64,000 nt of DNA, taken from positions 166,454-230,453 of the forward strand of contig NZ_JACBGE010000005.1 of assembly GCF_021401345.1 (NCBI RefSeq), in the 5' to 3' direction. The DNA is from Hydrogenophaga sp. NFH-34. GTDB taxonomy: Bacteria > Pseudomonadota > Gammaproteobacteria > Burkholderiales > Burkholderiaceae_C. Below are positions 29,152 through 37,297 of the stretch, piece after piece. The notes beneath the pieces are model-generated. The model did no database searches. It was not told where the DNA came from and was given only the letters and a program-made list of their open reading frames with translations. Every line of letters begins with the position of its first letter. Position 1 is the stretch's first letter. The translations under genes and the position numbers were made by a program.

Positions 29152-31596
29152 ATGACCGCCTACTCCCGCCTTGAGACCCGCTTCGCTGCCGAAACCGACC
29201 ACCTGGCGCAGCAAGCCATGCTGGAGACCATCGATCAGGCCCACGCCATTGCCGAGTACGCGGCCGACGGCACCCTGCTTCGCGCCAACGAGCGCTTCGT
29301 CCAGATGCTCGGCTACACCACGGAGTCCCTCGTTGGCCGGCACTATCTGGAACTGTGCCTGCCGGGCGACGAGGCGCACGAAATTGCCTGGGAACACCTG
29401 GCGCAGGGCCAGGGCGTGACCGGTGAATTCCAGAACCTCGCGCGCGACGGCCGCCACCTCTGGCTCCTCTCGCACTTCCATCCGACGGTCGACAGCGAAG
29501 GCGTGGTCCTGCGGGTGCTGCACCTGGCCAGCGACCTCACCGACAGCAAGGATTTCCACGCCGACGTGGCCGCGCGCCTGGCCGCGATCGACCGGGTCCA
29601 GGCCGTCATCGAGTTCGACCTCGGCGGCCATGTCCTGCACGCGAACGACATCTTTCTGGACCTGATGGGCTACCGCCTCGAAGACATCCAGGGCCAACAC
29701 CACCGCATGTTCTGCACCCCGGGCCACAGCCAGACTGCCGAATACACCGCGTTCTGGGACCACCTTGCTTCCGGCCAGGTCCACAGCGGGGAGTTCAAGC
29801 GGCTGGGCAAGGACGGGCGCGAAGTCTGGATCCAGGCCAGCTACAACCCGGTGCTGGACTCGGAGGGGCAACCCGTCCGCGTGATCAAGTTCGCCACCGA
29901 CATCACCGAACGCAAACAGCAGGGCGCCGAGGTGCAGGCCCTGATCGACGCGATCGACCGTGTGCAGGCGGTCATCGAGTTCGACCTCAGCGGGCACGTG
30001 CTGCACGCCAACGACAACTTCCTGCGGCTCATGGGCTATTCCCTGAGCGAGATCCGGGGCCAGCACCACCGCCTGTTCTGCGAACCCGCCTACGCGCAGA
30101 GCCGCGCCTACGATGCTTTCTGGGACCAGCTCGCCTCTGGCCGGGTGCACAGCGGCGAGTTCCGGCGTCTGCGCAGCGACGGCCAGCCGGTCTGGATCCA
30201 GGCCAGCTACAACCCGGTGTTCGACCCCGAAGGCTACCCGGTGAAGGTGGTCAAGTTCGCCACCGACATCACCGACATCAAGCGCCGCACCGCCGACAAC
30301 GAAAGCCTGACCCGCGCCATCGACCGCGTCCAGGGCGTGGTCGAATTCGATCTGAGCGGGCACGTGCTGCACGCCAACGACAACTTCCTCGAAACGCTGG
30401 GCTACACACTTGACGAAGTCGTGGGCCAGCATCACCGCATGTTCTGCACCGAAGACCGCGCGCGCTCCCCCGAATACCAGGAGCGCTGGGCCCAGCTGGC
30501 CCGCGGCGAGCTGCTCGCCGGCGTATTCCACCGGGTCGACAAACAGGGCAACGATGTCTGGGTGCGCGCCAGCTACAACCCGGTTTTCGACACCGCGGGC
30601 CGGGTCCTCAAGGTGGTGGAGTTCAGCACCGACATCACCGAGGCCAAGCGCCTCGCCGCCGAAGCCACCAGCAAGATCGACGCGCTCTCGCGCTCGCAGG
30701 CGGTGGTCGAATTCGACCTCGAAGGCCGTGTGCTCTCGGCCAACGCCAACTTCCTGCGGGCACTGGGCTACGCCGAGCACGAAGTGCTGGGGCAGCACCA
30801 CAGTCTCTTCTGCCCGCCCGATGTGCTGGCGTCGCCCACGTACCGGCACTTCTGGGCCGACCTGGCACAGGGCCGTTTTCAGAGTGGCCGTTTCTGCCGC
30901 CTGAGCAAACAGGGCACCGAGGTCTGGATCCAGGCCACCTACAACCCCGTCCTCGACCACCAGGGCAGGCCCTGGAAAATCGTCAAGTTCGCCATGGACG
31001 TGACCGAGCAGGTACAGCGCGAACAGCGGTTCGGCCGCCAGATCGATGCCCTGTCGGAGACGCTCAACGCGATGCAGGGTGGCCTCGGACACCTGGACGA
31101 CCAGGTCCGCCAGTCGCGCCGCCTGGGCAACGACACCCAGCATCAGGCGGAAGAGAGCGGCCGCTGCCTGACCCGCATCCAGGCCACTGCGGACGCACTC
31201 TGCCAGACCAGCGACAGCGTGCACCAGGTTCTCGGGCTGATCGGCGAGATCGCCGGACAGTCTCACCAGACGGCCCTGAACGGGGCGGTCGAGGCCGCGC
31301 GCGCCGGTGAACAGGGCCTCGTGGTCGTCACCGAGGAGATGCGCCGGCTGGCCGACCGCTCTTCCGAAGCCACCCGGGAACTCGCCCGGCACCTGAGCCA
31401 GACCGGGCGCCAGGCCGAAGAAGGCCGGCGTCTGTCCGGCGACACCGAAACCTGCCTGCGTCACCTGCTCCACGCCCTGAACCAGACCCGGCAGGCGCTG
31501 GACGAGATCCAGGCCGCCACCCAGCAGCAGGCCCTCCACACCCAGCGCGCCTCGCAACTGCTCGCCGAACTCCAGCAGGTGACCACGGCCCGGTAA
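29152..31596 (+). CDS. soluble five-PAS methyl-accepting chemotaxis-like protein
   Basis: An 814-residue cytoplasmic sensor; no membrane helix is visible. Five PAS domains run in tandem: PAS1 (~25-143, more divergent), PAS2 (~143-265), PAS3 (~265-387), PAS4 (~387-509) and PAS5 (~509-631). The last four start at an exact 366-base spacing and share motifs such as HVLHAND and QASYNPV. QHHRMFC/QHHRLFC cysteines recur in each, like PAS domains that bind haem or flavin in other receptors; cofactor binding is not shown. The last ~185 residues are a receptor coiled coil with LIGEIAGQ...[15 protein letters not shown], but the tip is degenerate (see findings). ATG 29152 follows the sequence CAGGACCCC. 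Confidence 0.88.
   Translation: [814 protein letters not shown]
29587..31050 (+). repeat. tandem PAS-coding units with exact 366-bp period
   Basis: Equivalent codons of the unit (Ile/Leu of the I-D-R-V-Q-A-V motif) lie at 29587, 29953, 30319 and 30685, each 366 bases apart. The stretch GCGGGCACGTGCTGCACGCC is identical in units starting 29953 and 30319. The next unit would start at 31051, where the receptor coiled coil begins instead. Confidence 0.85.
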
Positions 31597-31656
31597 GGGC
31601 CACGGACCCGAAGCCCCCACCCGTTCCGGGCCTTATCCTGGGTCGACACTAGGGTC

Positions 31657-31696
31657 TTTCGAACAATTACATTGCACACAATTTAATTGTTCGAAA
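31657..31696. promoter_or_regulatory. OhrR operator region: 13-bp inverted repeat and two OhrR boxes
   Basis: TTTCGAACAATTA (31657-31669) and TAATTGTTCGAAA (31684-31696) are perfect inverted arms. Inside, ACAATT-T-AATTGT (31678-31690) is a textbook OhrR box. A weaker one, ACAATT-A-CATTGC, lies at 31663-31675. The strong box fills the spacer of the promoter. Confidence 0.8.
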
Positions 31697-31700
31697 TAAT
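31672..31700 (+). promoter_or_regulatory. ohrR-ohr promoter
   Basis: -35 TTGCAC (31672-31677), 17-base spacer, -10 AATAAT (31695-31700). The start point would fall near 31707, almost on the ATG at 31708, so the mRNA may be leaderless or have a very short leader. Confidence 0.65.
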
Positions 31701-31707
31701 ACGACCC

Positions 31708-32157
31708 ATGGCCTCCCCGATGACCGACAACGACCCGTCCCTGCTGCTGGACAACCAACTGTGCTTCGCGCTGTATTCCGCATCGCTGGCCATGACCAAG
31801 CTCTACAAACCGATGCTGGACGAACTCGGGCTGACCTATCCGCAGTACCTGGCTTTGCTGGCGCTGTGGGAGCGCGATGGCCTGACCGTCTCCGAACTCG
31901 GCGAGCGCCTGTTCCTCGATTCGGGCACGCTGACCCCGCTGCTCAAGCGCCTCGAAGCCGCCGGCCATGTGAGCCGTTTGCGCGACACCGCGGACGAGCG
32001 CCGCGTGCTGGTGCGCCTGACCCCCAGCGGCCGGCAACTGAAGGCGCGCGCCCTGCGCATTCCGGCCTGCATCCGGCAGGCCACGCAGTGCGAGCTGGAC
32101 GAGATCCGCGCCATGACCCGGCAGTTGCAGGGGCTGCGGTCCCGCCTCCACACCTGA
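31708..32157 (+). CDS. ohrR: MarR-family organic-peroxide sensor OhrR
   Basis: Repressor that releases DNA when a conserved N-terminal cysteine is oxidised by organic hydroperoxides. The 149-residue product has that cysteine in [11 protein letters not shown] (near residue 22). A winged helix follows ([25 protein letters not shown] region, key part [14 protein letters not shown]), then [14 protein letters not shown] further Cys (IPACIRQ) near 127 and C134 could act as the resolving cysteine of two-Cys OhrR proteins. ATG 31708 is adopted; ATG 31720 is possible, given that the predicted transcript starts near 31707. ohr follows 58 bases later with no separate box, so both use one promoter. Confidence 0.93.
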   Translation: MASPMTDNDPSLLLDNQLCFALYSASLAMTKLYKPMLDELGLTYPQYLALLALWERDGLTVSELGERLFLDSGTLTPLLKRLEAAGHVSRLRDTADERRVLVRLTPSGRQLKARALRIPACIRQATQCELDEIRAMTRQLQGLRSRLHT

Positions 32158-32215
32158 TCCCTTTTTCCGTTCACCACCCCGCTTGCCCCGCAAGCCCACT
32201 TCAAGGAAGACCACC

Positions 32216-32632
32216 ATGGCATCGCTCGATAAAGTCCTCTACACCGCCCACGCCCACACCACCGGTGGCCGCGACGGCGCCTCGCGCACCGACGACGGCC
32301 GCCTGGACGTGAAGCTCTCGCCGCCCGGCACGTCGGGCACCGGCACCAACCCCGAACAGCTGTTCGCCGCCGGCTACTCCGCCTGCTTCATCGGCGCCAT
32401 CAAGGCCGTGGCCGCCAAGCAGAAGATCAGCGTGCCGGCCGATGTGGCCATCGATGCCGAGGTGGACCTGGGCCCGGTCGGCCAGGCCTACGGCATCGCC
32501 GCACGCCTGACGGTGCACCTGCCCGGCATGGACCGCGCGGCCGCGCAAGCCCTGGTCGACACCGCCCACCAGGTCTGCCCCTACTCCAACGCCACGCGCG
32601 GCAACATCGACGTCACCATCACCCTGGCCTGA
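32216..32632 (+). CDS. ohr: organic hydroperoxide resistance peroxidase Ohr
   Basis: Thiol peroxidase that reduces organic hydroperoxides, normally with lipoylated proteins as reductant. The 138-residue product has the OsmC/Ohr fold and both catalytic cysteines in context: [10 protein letters not shown] near residue 60 and [13 protein letters not shown] near 122. The N-terminus [16 protein letters not shown] is the family signature. AAGGAAG precedes the ATG. It follows ohrR, and a strong bidirectional terminator follows it. Confidence 0.96.
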   Translation: MASLDKVLYTAHAHTTGGRDGASRTDDGRLDVKLSPPGTSGTGTNPEQLFAAGYSACFIGAIKAVAAKQKISVPADVAIDAEVDLGPVGQAYGIAARLTVHLPGMDRAAAQALVDTAHQVCPYSNATRGNIDVTITLA

Positions 32633-32670
32633 GTGCCGGGCGGCCGGGGCCAACGCCCCGCGCTGCAGAA

Positions 32671-32698
32671 AAAAAGGGCGCCCTGGGGCGCCCTTTTT
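32671..32698. terminator. bidirectional Rho-independent terminator between ohr and htpG
   Basis: AAAAAGGGCGCCC-TG-GGGCGCCCTTTTT: a 13-bp stem with an A-run on one side and T-run on the other. It can stop ohr transcripts (plus) and htpG transcripts (minus), whose genes converge here. Confidence 0.92.
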
Positions 32699-32714
32699 CG
32701 CGAGGTTGGCAGGC

Positions 32715-34664
32715 TCAGGCCAACAGCGCGTTCACACGCCGCACGTAGGCCGCAGGATCGTCCGGCAGACCGCCTTCGGCCAGCAGCGCCTGGTCGAACA
32801 GGATGTGCGCCAGATCGTCAAAGTGGCTGGAGCCGTCAAGTTTCTTCACCAGCGGGTGCTCCGCGTTGACTTCGAGGATGGGCTGCACCTCGGGCGCCTT
32901 CTGGCCGGCCGACTTGAGCAGCCGTGCCAGCTGGGTGGAATAGTCGCCGTCTTCCACCACCAGGCAGGCCGGGGAATCGACCAGGCGCGTGGTCACGCGC
33001 ACGTCCTTGGCCTTGTCCTTGAGCGACGCCTTGAGCTTCTCCAGCACCGGCTTGAAGCTCTCGGCCGCCTGCTCGGCCGCCTTCTTCTCGTCCTCGTCCT
33101 GCAGTTCGCCCAGATCGACCGCGCCTTTGGCCACGCTCTGCAGCGGCGTGCCGTCGAACTCCGGCAGGAACGACAGCGCCCACTCATCGACGCGGTCGGT
33201 CATCAGCAGCACCTCGATGCCCTTCTTGCGGAAGAGTTCGAGCTGCGGGCTGTTCTTGGCCGCCGCCAGCGTGTCGGCGGTGATGTAGTAAATGGCTTTC
33301 TGGCCATCCTTCATGCGCGCCTTGTAGTCGGCGAAGGACACGCTCACCGCATCGCTCTGCGTGGAGGCGAAACGCAGCAGCTTGGCCAGCTTCTCGCGGT
33401 TGGCGAAATCCTCGCCCAGGCCTTCCTTGAGCGCGGCGCCGAACTCGGCGTAGAAGGCGGTGTACTTGCCCGCGTCCTGGGCCTGTTCGGCCTTGTCTTC
33501 TTCGCTGACCACGTCGGTCACGCCGTCCTGGCCCTCGGCGGTCTCGGGCGCCTTGTCCTTCCGGGCCAGGTCTTCCAGCATGGCCAGCACGCGGCGGGTG
33601 TTGCCTTCGCGGATGGCCTTCACATCGCGGCTTTCCTGCAGCAGTTCGCGGCTCACGTTGAGCGGCAGGTCGGCCGAGTCGACCACGCCCTTGACCCAGC
33701 GCAGGTAGGCCGGCATCAGCGCGTCGGCCTCGTCCATGATGAACACGCGCTTGACGTACAGCTTGATGCCGGCCTTGCGGTCGCGGTTCCAGAGATCGGC
33801 CGGCGCCTTGGCCGGGATGTACAGCAGTTGCGTGTATTCGGTGCTGCCTTCGACGCGGTTGTGGCTCCAGGCCAGCGGGGCTTCCTGGTCGTAGCTGATG
33901 ACCTTGTAGAACTCGACGTACTGCTCGCCGCTGATGTCCTTCTTGGGCCGGGTCCACAGGGCCGACGCCGAGTTGACGGCCTCCCATTCATCCTGGGTGA
34001 CGTACTCGCTCTTCTCGGCGTCCCACGTCTCCTTCTGCATCAGGATGGGCAGGCTGATGTGGTCGGAGTATTTGCCGATGATCTGCTGGAGCTTCCAGTG
34101 GCTCAGGTACTCGGTGGCGTCCTCGCGCAGGTGCAGGATCACGCTGGTGCCGCGGGCCGCGCGCTCGATGGTCTCGACCTCGAAGTCGCCCGTGCCGGCG
34201 CTGACCCAGCGCACGCCTTCGGCAGCAGGCAGGCCGGCACGGCGGCTTTCCACCGTGATGCGGTCGGCCACGATGAAGCCCGAATAGAAGCCGACGCCGA
34301 ACTGGCCGATGAGCTGCGCGTCCTTCTTCTGGTCGCCGCTGAGGCGTCCCATGAAGTCCTTGGTGCCGCTCTTGGCGATGGTGCCCAGGTGCTCCACCGC
34401 CTCGGCCTGGCTCATGCCGATGCCGTTGTCGGTGATGGTGAGCGTGCGGGCGTCCTTGTCGAAGGCCACGCGCACTTCGAGGTTCGGGGCGTCCTCGTAC
34501 AGCGAGGCCTGGTCCAGCGCCTCGAAACGCAGCTTGTCGCAGGCGTCCGACGCGTTGGAAATCAGTTCGCGCAGGAAGATTTCCTTGTTGGAGTACAGCG
34601 AGTGGGTGACGAGGTGCAGCAGCTGGGCCACTTCGGCCTGGAAGTTCAGGGTCTGTTTGCTCAT
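32715..34664 (-). CDS. htpG: molecular chaperone HtpG (Hsp90)
   Basis: Bacterial Hsp90. The 649-residue product begins [19 protein letters not shown] and keeps the GHKL ATPase motifs: [12 protein letters not shown] near residue 35, DNGIGM near 85, LGTIAKSG and [11 protein letters not shown] near 120. The middle domain includes [11 protein letters not shown], and the C-terminal dimerisation domain is full length (E. coli 624). A sigma-32-type promoter lies 90-116 bases upstream. It is convergent with ohr across a shared terminator. Confidence 0.97.
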   Translation of the reverse strand: MSKQTLNFQAEVAQLLHLVTHSLYSNKEIFLRELISNASDACDKLRFEALDQASLYEDAPNLEVRVAFDKDARTLTITDNGIGMSQAEAVEHLGTIAKSGTKDFMGRLSGDQKKDAQLIGQFGVGFYSGFIVADRITVESRRAGLPAAEGVRWVSAGTGDFEVETIERAARGTSVILHLREDATEYLSHWKLQQIIGKYSDHISLPILMQKETWDAEKSEYVTQDEWEAVNSASALWTRPKKDISGEQYVEFYKVISYDQEAPLAWSHNRVEGSTEYTQLLYIPAKAPADLWNRDRKAGIKLYVKRVFIMDEADALMPAYLRWVKGVVDSADLPLNVSRELLQESRDVKAIREGNTRRVLAMLEDLARKDKAPETAEGQDGVTDVVSEEDKAEQAQDAGKYTAFYAEFGAALKEGLGEDFANREKLAKLLRFASTQSDAVSVSFADYKARMKDGQKAIYYITADTLAAAKNSPQLELFRKKGIEVLLMTDRVDEWALSFLPEFDGTPLQSVAKGAVDLGELQDEDEKKAAEQAAESFKPVLEKLKASLKDKAKDVRVTTRLVDSPACLVVEDGDYSTQLARLLKSAGQKAPEVQPILEVNAEHPLVKKLDGSSHFDDLAHILFDQALLAEGGLPDDPAAYVRRVNALLA

Positions 34665-34753
34665 GCTCGGATCAAAAAGAGTGACAAAGGAAACCGCTGC
34701 CCGTGCCCCGGGCTGGCGACAGCCGGCGGGCAGGCAGCACGCGCAAGGGCGAA

Positions 34754-34780
34754 ATTATGGGCGCAGGGCAGGGTTTCAAG
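34754..34780 (-). promoter_or_regulatory. sigma-32 (heat-shock) promoter of htpG
   Basis: On the minus strand CTTGAAA (34780-34774), 12 bases, then CCCATAAT (34761-34754). This is close to the RpoH consensus CTTGAAA-N11-16-CCCATnT and fits heat induction of htpG. The leader would be about 80 bases. Confidence 0.72.
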
Positions 34781-34798
34781 CCCTGCCGGGACCGGCGA

Positions 34799-35137
34799 TC
34801 ACACCGGCAGCCAGCGCCACCAGAACGGCTTGGGCCGGCGCGGCTCAGCGCCCAGCGCCTTCAGGCGCTTGACGAAGGGCGCCCGCCCATGGCGGGTCGC
34901 GGCCTCCAGGGGCGTGAGGTCGTCGAAGTCGGAGCGGAGGTTGGGGTCGGCACCGTGTTCGAGCAGCAGTTGGGCCACGGCGTCGTGCCCGTGGACCAGG
35001 CTCGCCACCAGCGGCGTGCACATCACCTCCGGGTGCTGGTAGTTGGGGTCCACCCCGGCACTGAGGTGGTAGCGCGCCAGCGCCTCGTCCCCGGTGCAGG
35101 CCGCGTCGTACAGTTCTTTCCAGTCACCACCAGACAT
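34799..35137 (-). CDS. ankyrin-repeat protein
   Basis: A 112-residue soluble protein made of about three ankyrin repeats: WKELYDAACTGDEALARYHL, TPLVASLVHGHDAVAQLLLE with HGADPN, and LTPLEAATRHGRAPFVKRLK with LGAEP. The TPL and HGADPN motifs are canonical. It ends in a basic-aromatic tail (KPFWWRWLPV). No signal peptide is present. It lies 39 bases downstream of the pseudouridine synthase gene on the same strand. Ankyrin proteins mediate protein contacts; no partner is evident. Confidence 0.85.
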   Translation of the reverse strand: MSGGDWKELYDAACTGDEALARYHLSAGVDPNYQHPEVMCTPLVASLVHGHDAVAQLLLEHGADPNLRSDFDDLTPLEAATRHGRAPFVKRLKALGAEPRRPKPFWWRWLPV

Positions 35138-35176
35138 GGGCTTCCTCGCTTCGGGTGGGGCCGTCCAGGCCCCGGT

Positions 35177-36337
35177 TCAGAAACGCTCGTCCGGCCGCAG
35201 GTAGCGCCACTGGCCCACCGGCAGTTGGCCCAGCACGATGCGGCCCATGCGGATGCGCTTGAGCCCCACCACGTGCAGACCGACCTGTTCGCACATGCGG
35301 CGAATCTGGCGCTTCTTGCCTTCGGTGAGCACAAAGCGCAGCTGCTCGGGGTTCTGCCAGTCGACCTGTGCCGGCTTGAGCGGCTGGTCATCCAGGCTGA
35401 GGCCGTGGCGCAGCAAGGCCAGACTTTCGGCGGGAAACACGGCCTGCACATCCTGCGTGACCACGTCCGCACCCTTGGGTCCGTTGGGCGCCCAGTGCAC
35501 CCGCACCAGGTATTCCTTCTCGATGCCGGAATCCTCGCCGATCAGGGTGCGGGCGACGCGGCCGTCCTGCGTGAGCACCAGCAGGCCGGTGGAGTCGATG
35601 TCGAGCCGGCCGGCCGGCGCCAGGCCGCGCGCGTGCTGCGGCTGCCAGCTCGGCCCGCGCCGGATGAGCGGGTCGCTGCGCCACTGGTTGCGGGGCTGCA
35701 CCAGTACGGCGGCGCTTTCGTGGCCGTCTTCGGCCTGCGCACTCACGTAGCCCACGGGCTTGTGCAGCAGGATGGTCACGCGGCTGTCCTGCCGGTGCTG
35801 GGCGGCGGGCAGCACGTCGATGCGGTCGGCCTCGGTCACGGCCTGGCCCATCTGCGCCGTCTGGCCGTTGACTTCCACCCAGCCGCGCTCGATCCATTCG
35901 TCGGCCTCGCGCCGCGAACACAGGCCCAGATCGGCCAGCCGCTTGTTGAGGCGGATACTGTCGCCCGGCGAGCGCTCCGCAGCCGGCGGGCGCGGTGCTC
36001 GGGCCGCCGGATTGGTTCGCCCCGGTGGCCGCTCACCACGCTCGGTGCGTTCGTTTCGGGGGCCGCGATCACCACGATCACCACGATCACCGCGCTCGCT
36101 GCCCTGGCGCCCAGCCGGTGCCCCCCCCGGGCGCGCCGGCCCCCGGGGGGCGCTGCGTTCGCCCGGCGGGTTCCACGCTTCGCGGGCCGCTTCGTAGGCC
36201 GCCCGCTCGGCCTGAACCTCCGACAGCGGACGGGCACGCGCCGGTCCCCGGGGCCGCACAGGCGGCCGCGGGGCGGTGGGTTTGCCGGTGGCCGCCTGGG
36301 GTTTGAGTTGCAGCGTCTTGGTGGTTTTTTCGGTCAT
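35177..36337 (-). CDS. RluF-like pseudouridine synthase with long disordered N-terminus
   Basis: Modifies uridine in rRNA (RluB/E/F-RsuA family). The 386-residue product has an S4 RNA-binding domain near 127-175 ([20 protein letters not shown]) and the catalytic domain, with the active-site aspartate in [14 protein letters not shown] near 245 and [16 protein letters not shown] near 345. The first ~120 residues are low complexity, rich in Arg/Pro/Gly with an [12 protein letters not shown] run, which probably helps bind RNA. Which uridine it modifies (RluF-type 2604 in 23S or another) cannot be told. Confidence 0.88.
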   Translation of the reverse strand: MTEKTTKTLQLKPQAATGKPTAPRPPVRPRGPARARPLSEVQAERAAYEAAREAWNPPGERSAPRGPARPGGAPAGRQGSERGDRGDRGDRGPRNERTERGERPPGRTNPAARAPRPPAAERSPGDSIRLNKRLADLGLCSRREADEWIERGWVEVNGQTAQMGQAVTEADRIDVLPAAQHRQDSRVTILLHKPVGYVSAQAEDGHESAAVLVQPRNQWRSDPLIRRGPSWQPQHARGLAPAGRLDIDSTGLLVLTQDGRVARTLIGEDSGIEKEYLVRVHWAPNGPKGADVVTQDVQAVFPAESLALLRHGLSLDDQPLKPAQVDWQNPEQLRFVLTEGKKRQIRRMCEQVGLHVVGLKRIRMGRIVLGQLPVGQWRYLRPDERF

Positions 36338-36381
36338 GTGCGAATCATCCCACGGTCCTGCCCCGCCGTGACGGTCGGCGC

Positions 36382-37107
36382 CTACAGCTCGCCCGTGCGC
36401 AAGGCCTGAAGGTCGAGCATGCGCAGGCCGCCGTATTCAACCCGGATCCAGCCTTTGGCCGACAGGGCGGCGAGGGCCTCGTTCACCCGCTGGCGCGACA
36501 GCCCCACCAGGTAGGCCAGTTCCTGCTGGGTGATGCGCAGCACGCCGCCCACGTTGGGCGAAAGCAGCGGATGGAACAACGCCGCCAGGTTGCGCGCCAC
36601 GCGCAGGTCGGGGTTGTTGATGCGGTCGATCTCGCGCGCGGCGATGAACTGCCCCAGGCGCTCGTTCAGTTGGTTCATCACGAAGCGGTTGAACCCGATC
36701 GAGTGGTCGAGCAGCCAGTGGAAGGTGTCGACCGGCAAACCGGCCACGCGGCTGCGCCGCAGGGCCAGCACGTTGTAGCGATAGGCCTCGCGCTTGAGCG
36801 CCGTGCCCTCCCCGAACCAGCCCCCTGGGGCAATCCCGGTGAAAGTGATGAGAAAACCCTGCGAGTCGTCGTTGCTCATCTTGAGCAGACCATCGAGCAG
36901 GCCGAACCAGTAGGTCACGGTGCGGCCGTACCGGCAGATGGTGTCGCCGGCCTGGATCTCGCCCACGATCAGCGCCTCCTCCGCGCGCAGCCGCTCTTCG
37001 CCGGAAAGGGCCCGCACCCAGGGAATTTCGTCCAGCTCGGCGCGTTGGGGAGGACGGGCGGTCTCGCGCAGGACCGAACCAGGGCGGGAGGGGCGAAAGG
37101 CACTCAT
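36382..37107 (-). CDS. Crp/Fnr-family transcriptional regulator
   Basis: A 241-residue regulator with a cyclic-nucleotide-binding-like domain (~residues 35-150: [31 protein letters not shown]) and a C-terminal HTH ([20 protein letters not shown] near 190-210). Only one cysteine is visible in the N-terminal half, so it is not an FNR-type [4Fe-4S] sensor. ATG 37107 is used; GTG 37125 is an alternative, and neither has a strong ribosome-binding site. It is divergent from the CoA ligase/ABC transporter cluster (190-base gap) and is the likely local regulator. Confidence 0.88.
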   Translation of the reverse strand: MSAFRPSRPGSVLRETARPPQRAELDEIPWVRALSGEERLRAEEALIVGEIQAGDTICRYGRTVTYWFGLLDGLLKMSNDDSQGFLITFTGIAPGGWFGEGTALKREAYRYNVLALRRSRVAGLPVDTFHWLLDHSIGFNRFVMNQLNERLGQFIAAREIDRINNPDLRVARNLAALFHPLLSPNVGGVLRITQQELAYLVGLSRQRVNEALAALSAKGWIRVEYGGLRMLDLQALRTGEL

Positions 37108-37163
37108 GCGGCAAGTCCGGGACACATTGGCTAGGGAAAGTCCTAGGAGGGTTGACCCTTCGA

Positions 37164-37181
37164 TTGTCGTCGTACCGACAA
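37164..37181. promoter_or_regulatory. inverted repeat in the divergent crp-type/ligase gap
   Basis: TTGTCG-tcgtac-CGACAA, a perfect 6-bp inverted repeat 57-74 bases from the regulator start and 117-134 bases from the ligase start. It is a candidate operator for the divergent Crp/Fnr-family protein; there is no match to the E. coli CRP (TGTGA-N6-TCACA) site. Confidence 0.35.
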
Positions 37182-37297
37182 CACGACGTCAAACATCGTG
37201 CCTACCATGCAGGCCAGTTGGTACGGATCGGTGGCCGGTGGTCGCCCATCCGCTCCACCCCGCCGCCCCGATTGCGCGGCACAAGGAGACAAGCACC

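Noticed and set aside
37141..37297. E. coli-type CRP site or FNR box in front of the CoA ligase cluster
   Set aside because: No TGTGA-N6-TCACA or TTGAT-N4-ATCAA match; only the TTGTCG/CGACAA dyad is present.
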